From positions 1-62,833 of the forward strand of contig JAJHQS010000004.1 in the NCBI GenBank assembly GCA_020833225.1: 62,833 bases of DNA, read 5' to 3'. The notes under the pieces are model-generated. The model was not told the origin of the DNA. It ran no database searches and saw only the letters and a list, made by a program, of their open reading frames with translations. This stretch comes from Desulfurococcaceae archaeon (GTDB lineage Archaea; Thermoproteota; Thermoprotei_A; Sulfolobales; Desulfurococcaceae). Every line of letters begins with the position of its first letter. Positions within the stretch are counted from its first letter, which is position 1. Below are positions 58,423 through 62,833 of the stretch, in pieces. The translations under genes were made by a program, and so were the position numbers.

Positions 58423-58720
58423 CTGTGGAGAAAGTATGAACTATTGGGTGATGTGTTCGGTAAAATCATGTCTACTAATTCACGGTGTTCTAGGATCAAT
58501 ATTAATGCTTTTAACGTTGATGTGAGGAGATCTATACTCCTTAGGGTTAAAGAAAATCTCGATTTCAACAGTTTTTAGAAGTTTCCGGGATCTCTAGGGG
58601 CGCTTTGCACAATTATCTACATGGGTTTAAGAGGGTCTTAGATGTAGTAGTGAAAAGAGCTATTCAATATTTAGGTGAGTAGGAGTTTAATGAGAAAGGG
58701 CATGGTATTCATAGGCTACA
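58423..58720 (+). pseudogene. decayed N-terminal fragment of an archaeal integrase-like protein
   Basis: Two reading segments on the plus strand join if one T is added to the T5 run at 58572-58576. The first ends at TAG 58576. The second gives EVSGISRGALHNYLHG then VLDVVVKRAIQYLGE and stops at TAG 58680, after which the frame goes on EFNEKGHGIHRL. A helix-turn-helix followed by a VVxRALxYLxEEEF block is what I know from the start of crenarchaeal tyrosine recombinases. There is no start codon and there are at least two lesions. Its place beside a tRNA gene fits an old integration site. Confidence 0.5.
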
Positions 58721-58748
58721 CTGGTTACTCTTTACTTCTAGTAGTAGA

Positions 58749-58758
58749 ATTTTAAAAA
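58749..58758 (+). promoter_or_regulatory. TATA-like box before the 58.8 kb membrane gene
   Basis: AATTTTAAAAA-type run, 25-30 bases before ATG 58782. This suggests a leaderless transcript beginning near that ATG. Confidence 0.35.
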
Positions 58759-58781
58759 TTATGGTTAGATGTAAGTACTTA

Positions 58782-59228
58782 ATGGGTATGGGGTTTATGG
58801 AAAACTTAAAGTATCTTGTATCAACGCTTCTTATACTCTGGTGTTTAATGTTGTTTTTCTCATTTTCCTCTCTTATAGCTATTAGTGTATTTCGATACGC
58901 TTTAAGTCAATTATTTTTACCTGTTATCTACTCTATACTTGCTTTATCCGTGTTACCTGCGCTACTACTACATGTGTACCTAAAGAAACGTTGCGGAGAG
59001 ACAAGGGCTTTACCCCCTCTAGTAGCAATGATTTTGTTTTTCGCTGCGAACTACTTTTACGCTTTTTACTGGGGTTTGTTGAGCTTCGAAACAGCAGTCA
59101 CATTGATACAATTCTCCTTAATTATTACGCTGTTCACATCTATTGTTCTTTTTTCAATATATTATATTTACAGGCAGAGACGCGGAAGAGCCGAAGACTA
59201 CATAGCTGAGGTAATCAAGAAAAACTAA
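58782..59228 (+). CDS. small membrane protein, 4 predicted TM helices
   Basis: About 148 residues, hydrophobic, with likely helices near 10-35, 40-65, 80-100 and 110-130 and a basic cytoplasmic tail (YRQRRGRAEDY). No known family. ATG 58782 is preferred because of the nearby TATA run. ATG 58761, 58788 and 58797 are also in frame. The frame is continuous with the second part of the recombinase relic, so it may be a gene that came with that element. Confidence 0.5.
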   Translation: MGMGFMENLKYLVSTLLILWCLMLFFSFSSLIAISVFRYALSQLFLPVIYSILALSVLPALLLHVYLKKRCGETRALPPLVAMILFFAANYFYAFYWGLLSFETAVTLIQFSLIITLFTSIVLFSIYYIYRQRRGRAEDYIAEVIKKN

Positions 59229-59928
59229 ATGTTATATCTTTAGCTTCCCGCATCATTAATACGCTTCCATCCCGATATGTCATTTTGCATAAATTACTCT
59301 AAAGATCGCTGCACCCTCAATTATTCCTCAACATATAAAACACCTGCTATCACGCTACTAATTATTAAAAATAAATAAACTTTCGATCAACCCCTTCTTT
59401 TCATCGAAGAGACATAAACTATTAGTTTTGACAACTTTTCAATTCTCTAAATTATATTTAAGCTTGAACTTTTACCTAAGTATGTGCTAAGAGTTTTAAC
59501 ATGTTGAGTGTTAGGTAAAGAATCATAACCATTTTACCTAACACCTAGTAGGAGTGGAGAGAAGAGAAGATCAGCTGACATTTAATGGCCTTAACCACCG
59601 GAGAGCTTCCTCTATAGATCAGAGATGTAATGATCTCTCGTAGAGTCGTTGCCTGATCCGAATAGGGGCGGTCTCACTATTAATGTCATGTCTCACATTG
59701 ATTACCGCTATTATCCCATAAGATCACTTGATCTTCAGGAGCGTTCGTGAACACTTGTTTAGAACATTTTGATCAGAAGTTTAAGATCACTGTGAATAAA
59801 ATTCATAAACTCTAACCATGTTATAAAATAAGAGATTCTTGTGTTTTAGCGAGGTTTATGTGTGTATTTAGTCTGGCTTAGGTAGATTAAGCTGCAGTAG
59901 CTTCTTTGTTAATTAAGTTGTGTTTATG
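59229..59928. other. 700-base gene-free region with hairpins and blocks shared with the 36 kb region
   Basis: No protein gene supported. Holds a 12-base-stem hairpin (59508-59544), three copies of TTTACCTAA (59471-59479, inverted 59511-59519, 59533-59541), a less AT-rich stretch at about 59545-59760 with several small inverted repeats (AGAGAT/ATCTCT at 59621-59638, AAGATCA/TGATCTT at about 59720-59735), and an outer pair TGACATT-TAAT / ATTAATGTCA (about 59576 and 59680). Reads more like a structured RNA or an element remnant than like simple spacer. Confidence 0.45.
59508..59544. repeat. inverted repeat with 12-base arms, 13-base loop
   Basis: GTGTTAGGTAAA at 59508-59519 and TTTACCTAACAC at 59533-59544. 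A perfect 12-pair stem. A further direct copy of TTTACCTAA lies at 59471-59479. Confidence 0.75.
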
Positions 59929-60204
59929 TTATTCAGCGAGTCTTATTAAAATATAGGTGTTTTCAGAGATCTCTTTTATGGGCAAATATAGTTTTTCTCT
60001 AAGTGTGATTATGAGATCTCTACTGGTAATTAAGATTTCTTTTTGCCTGGTTAATGTAGCGAGGGTTTTTTCATCAAGTATACCTTGTAATTCACTCAGA
60101 AGCCAAGAGCCCAGTTCTTTGCAGAGTGAGATTCCCGTGATGAAGTGTCTTGAGAAAATAGATGAGTATTCATTATATGTGCATAGGTATAATCTAGTAT
60201 TCAT
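59929..60204 (-). CDS. unknown 91-residue protein at the end of the hydrogenase operon
   Basis: ATG two bases after the hydrogenase small subunit stop, with AAGGCA upstream. Helical, with ITGISLCKELGSWLLSELQGIL and LTRQKEILITSRDLIITLR. Not recognised. A plus-strand frame covers the same region (59957-60262), so reality is not certain, but the immediate coupling to the hydrogenase genes favours this one. Confidence 0.5.
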   Translation of the reverse strand: MNTRLYLCTYNEYSSIFSRHFITGISLCKELGSWLLSELQGILDEKTLATLTRQKEILITSRDLIITLREKLYLPIKEISENTYILIRLAE

Positions 60205-60205
60205 A

Positions 60206-60685
60206 TTATTCTGCCTTATATATCTTCATTTCTCGTTTTTTAGAGACTATACCCTTGATTAAGGCTATAGCGTAGAGAAGAGCTTCAGGTCTAATAGGAC
60301 AACCTGGAACATGGTAAACGGCATCTACTTCAATACCCTTCTCTTTTAGGATTTTCAGTAATCCATTTACACCACCTATAGTTGAATACGTATCATGCCA
60401 TATACCTCCTCCACTACCACAAGAGCCTAGGGCAACAATTATACGTGGTCTTGGGGCAGCTTCTATAGCGTTTATCACTTTTGGTAAACTCTCAACTGTT
60501 ATAGGCCCCGTTAATAATATTACATCGGCATGTCTTGGCGAGACAACTAGTTTAACACCAAATCTTTCAGCATCGTGATATGGTGTGAGGGCATCTAAGA
60601 TCTCTATGTCGCAGGCGTTACAACTCCCAGTGTTTAAGTGAAAAACCCAAGGGCTCTTCTTTAAAATACTACTTTTTAAGCTCAC
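60206..60685 (-). CDS. group 4 [NiFe] hydrogenase small subunit (NuoB/HycG-like)
   Basis: A 159-residue electron-transfer subunit with the proximal [4Fe-4S] ligands in TGSCNACDIEIL, ALGSCGSGGGIW and VPGCPIRPEALLYA. Pairs with the large subunit below and the ferredoxin subunit. GTG start after GGTGGGG. 17-base overlap with the ferredoxin subunit gene. Confidence 0.92.
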   Translation of the reverse strand: MSLKSSILKKSPWVFHLNTGSCNACDIEILDALTPYHDAERFGVKLVVSPRHADVILLTGPITVESLPKVINAIEAAPRPRIIVALGSCGSGGGIWHDTYSTIGGVNGLLKILKEKGIEVDAVYHVPGCPIRPEALLYAIALIKGIVSKKREMKIYKAE

Positions 60686-61190
60686 TAATCCCCACCTTTC
60701 TCATAGCTATTTTCTCTGCAAATTGTTTTTTCCTACACGTAGGACACGTAGTTATGTACTCTTCACTAATTGGAACTTTCTCTGTGATATATCTCCGCAT
60801 TCTAACAGTTTCTGCTGGTGTACCACATAATTCGCACGTTGCTCGTGTGTGTACTACTAGCGTGTAGAGGTCTGTGAACTTGTCTGTTGCTAGTTCGAAG
60901 TTCTTTGTACCTTTAATAGCACTTACTGGGCATACATCAACACATCTCCAGCAGAAAATACAACGTCCTACAAAATATCTAAGTATTATTTCCTTCTCAG
61001 ATTCTAAGAGCTCTAATGCATTGGGCGGGCAGGCTCTTACACATGCACCACACCCGATACACTTCGCTGGATCTATTTCAACTTCTCCTCTAAACTCTGG
61101 AGTTACGATGGGTTCTTGAAATGGGTATTTAACGGTTACTCTACCTTTCTTTCCGGCTATGACAATTAATTTTACTGGTTTAATGCTCAC
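60669..61190 (-). CDS. hydrogenase ferredoxin subunit (NuoI/HycF-like)
   Basis: A 173-residue protein with two [4Fe-4S] motifs, CIGCGACVRACPPNALEL and CIFCWRCVDVCPVSAIKG, and a C-terminal CELC...CPTC pair that may bind zinc. Passes electrons between the small subunit and the donor. GTG 7 bases after GGTG. Confidence 0.92.
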   Translation of the reverse strand: MSIKPVKLIVIAGKKGRVTVKYPFQEPIVTPEFRGEVEIDPAKCIGCGACVRACPPNALELLESEKEIILRYFVGRCIFCWRCVDVCPVSAIKGTKNFELATDKFTDLYTLVVHTRATCELCGTPAETVRMRRYITEKVPISEEYITTCPTCRKKQFAEKIAMRKVGISELKK

Positions 61191-61196
61191 ATTACA

Positions 61197-62816
61197 TCAC
61201 CGGAGTAAATTAATCCTCTTTACTCTACCATCTCTAATTACTATTACTCTATCTGTGCAGGAAAAGCAGGGGTCTATGCTAGCTATTGTAATAGGTGCAT
61301 CTGCAAGAGGTTGATCTCGAAGCATTATGCGGAGAGCTGGTATATTGGCATATGTTGGTGCTCTAACTCTCCATCTGTAAGGAGCACCTTTACCGGTTAC
61401 TACGTAGTGAATATCGCCTCCGCGTGGGGCTTCAACAACTTGAACACCTACTTTGCCTTCAGGTATTTCAAAGTCACTCAATAATATGGGGCCGCCAGGG
61501 AGTTTGTCTAAAAGTTGCTCTATTATTGAGATAGATTCAAAAGTCTCATCTATTCTTACTAGTGCTCTAGCCAAGTTATCGCCCTCACTATAAACTGGAA
61601 CTTTAAATGACGCGTACTTATAGGCAGCATAAGGGAGGTCTCTTCTAGCGTCTTTATTTACCCCTGAAGCTCTAGCTGTAGGTCCCTCAACTGAGAGTTT
61701 TATTGCATATTCTCTTGGAAGAACACCTGTACCGGTAAGTCTCCTTTTTACTTGGGGGACGTGGAGTGCGACTTCAATAAGGCTCTTGAAGTCTCTATTT
61801 AGTTCGCGAAGAACTTCAAGGGCTTTCTGCTTTTTATCTTCACTAATATCTCTGCGTACACCGCCAATTAGATTTATACCATAAGTTTTCCTACTACCCG
61901 TCAAGAGCTCTGCCAACCACATTACTCTTTCTCTTGTACGCCACACGTGCATAAAACCAGCATCATAGCCAAGTAGGTGAAATGCTACTCCAAGCCAGAG
62001 GAGGTGACTGTGGATTCTCTCGATTTCTAAAACAATGCTTCTAATAAACTGTGCTCTCTCTGGAACATCTAGTTTAGCTGCTTTCTCAACGGCTAGAGCA
62101 TAACATGTGCTGTGTACAAAGCCACATATGCCGCAAATTCTCTCAGCGAGGAAGTTTATTTGCTGGTAATTCATTCGAGACTCAGCGAGCTTTTCAATAC
62201 CCCTATGTACGTGGAAACCCCTGTACTTGACATCAACTATTCTCTCACCTTCAACGTAGAGTTCAAAGTACTCGGGTTCGTGTAGTGTTGGATGATAAGG
62301 TCCTAGTGGTATTACACCATATTCGCTACTATAGCTAATTTTCTCACTCTCAATTCTCGGCTCTGGCCTGTAATTGTATGGTACATCTTTTCTTAGCGGG
62401 TGTAGATTACTCGGCCACCATGGTGGTAGCACTAATCTAAATGTCTCTCGCCCCGTAAACTCTATCCCCACTAGGTCTCTGGCTTCCATTTCACACCAAT
62501 CGGCAGCTGGCACAGCACTAACTATGCTCGGAGCCACTGGGTTGTCTCCACTAAGATATGTCTTAATAGCCACATAGTATCCAGCTTTATCATCTGTAAA
62601 GAGATGTACTAGGGAGAAGTGGCCATTAAGAGGTCTCTCATCTATACCTGCACAAACTCTAAATGAACAATTGTATTTATTAAACACTATGTCTGCTACG
62701 TCTACGAGTTTACTAGCTGGAACTATGATGTGTATTGTATCCCCTTCAATGTAGATTACTCCACTACTTTTCTCCGCTAACTCGACATATTTTGCTATGG
62801 CTTCGGGATTAGGCAT
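61197..62816 (-). CDS. group 4 [NiFe] hydrogenase large subunit, NuoCD fusion (HycE-like)
   Basis: A 539-residue fusion of a NuoC-like N-terminus (about 1-150) and a NuoD/hydrogenase large subunit. Both nickel-binding motifs are complete: RICGICGFVH near residue 225 and DPCFSC near 515. It therefore should carry a working NiFe site, unlike sulfur-reducing relatives that lost ligands. The resemblance is to HycE/HyfG of formate hydrogenlyases more than to Ech. ATG 7 bases after GGTG. More operon genes are expected past the right edge. Confidence 0.93.
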   Translation of the reverse strand: MPNPEAIAKYVELAEKSSGVIYIEGDTIHIIVPASKLVDVADIVFNKYNCSFRVCAGIDERPLNGHFSLVHLFTDDKAGYYVAIKTYLSGDNPVAPSIVSAVPAADWCEMEARDLVGIEFTGRETFRLVLPPWWPSNLHPLRKDVPYNYRPEPRIESEKISYSSEYGVIPLGPYHPTLHEPEYFELYVEGERIVDVKYRGFHVHRGIEKLAESRMNYQQINFLAERICGICGFVHSTCYALAVEKAAKLDVPERAQFIRSIVLEIERIHSHLLWLGVAFHLLGYDAGFMHVWRTRERVMWLAELLTGSRKTYGINLIGGVRRDISEDKKQKALEVLRELNRDFKSLIEVALHVPQVKRRLTGTGVLPREYAIKLSVEGPTARASGVNKDARRDLPYAAYKYASFKVPVYSEGDNLARALVRIDETFESISIIEQLLDKLPGGPILLSDFEIPEGKVGVQVVEAPRGGDIHYVVTGKGAPYRWRVRAPTYANIPALRIMLRDQPLADAPITIASIDPCFSCTDRVIVIRDGRVKRINLLR

Positions 62817-62833
62817 GTGTTATCACCAATAAC

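Noticed and set aside
58374-58568. Minus-strand 64-codon frame after tRNA-Asp
   Set aside because: It mirrors the plus-strand recombinase-like remnant, which makes better protein sense.
59957-60262. Plus-strand 101-codon frame over the end of the hydrogenase operon
   Set aside because: It overlaps the certain small subunit gene and has no SD. The minus-strand frame is directly coupled to the operon.

Overview
The window is chromosomal DNA of a crenarchaeon (Thermoproteota), most likely a Desulfurococcales hyperthermophile with a low-GC genome of the Staphylothermus type. The genus is a guess. The evidence is an undivided RNA polymerase B subunit, an RpoD with a two-cluster ferredoxin insert, archaeal-type ribosomal, replication and tRNA-processing genes, short tRNA introns, AT-rich spacers with TATA boxes, and very frequent GTG/TTG starts placed 6-9 bases after a GGTG Shine-Dalgarno (SD) core. 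That SD rule was used to choose many starts below.

Layout. 1-7 kb: end of an M20 peptidase, PEP synthase, a cyclic-2,3-diphosphoglycerate-synthetase-like GTPase, aIF5B. 7-12.4 kb: L24e, S28e and L7Ae on mixed strands, GluRS, a DUF2118 protein, type 2 IPP isomerase and a MEMO protein (isoprenoid-linked operon). 12.6-17 kb: minus-strand operon S13-S4-S11-RpoD-L18e-L13-S9-RpoN-S2. 17-28.5 kb: tRNA-Ser, S10, EF-1A, then S7-S12-NusA-L30e-RpoA2-RpoA1-RpoB-RpoH read leftward from RpoH. 28.6-31 kb: tRNA-Ala, Orc1/Cdc6, a DUF99 protein, tRNA-Gln, tRNA-Lys. 31-35.7 kb: a radical SAM enzyme of the tetraether-synthase kind, an AK6-like kinase, a permuted GTPase, a ubiquitin-like/E1-like pair, a DUF2148 protein. 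35.7-36.9 kb: a 1.1 kb AT-rich gene-free region with nested inverted repeats, a candidate replication origin or RNA locus. 36.9-47.6 kb: BtpA, GlmS, UMP kinase, ASCH protein, TrmJ, and a translation/rRNA-maturation operon (L21e, RpoF, DUF655, KsgA, HemK/Mtq2-like), Pus10, SRP54, tRNA-Leu. 47.7-54.8 kb: L10e-Dph2-methyltransferase-Csl4-DUF2067; RpoL-unknown-TFS on the other strand; PCNA-PriS-GINS15. 54.8-59.2 kb: a membrane protein, a degenerate AglB/STT3-like protein, aIF2-alpha, Nop10, tRNA-Asp, a decayed integrase-like fragment, another membrane protein. 59.2-59.9 kb: a 700-base gene-free region sharing short sequence blocks with the 36 kb region. 59.9-62.8 kb: the distal end of a group 4 [NiFe] hydrogenase operon.

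Most genes are housekeeping: transcription, translation, tRNA modification and replication. The parts that stand out are the two large non-coding regions with shared blocks, the mobile-element relic beside tRNA-Asp, an apparent CTG start for nusA, the AglB-like protein with an altered WWDYG motif, and the lipid-type radical SAM enzyme. No CRISPR array, intact transposon or complete prophage was seen.
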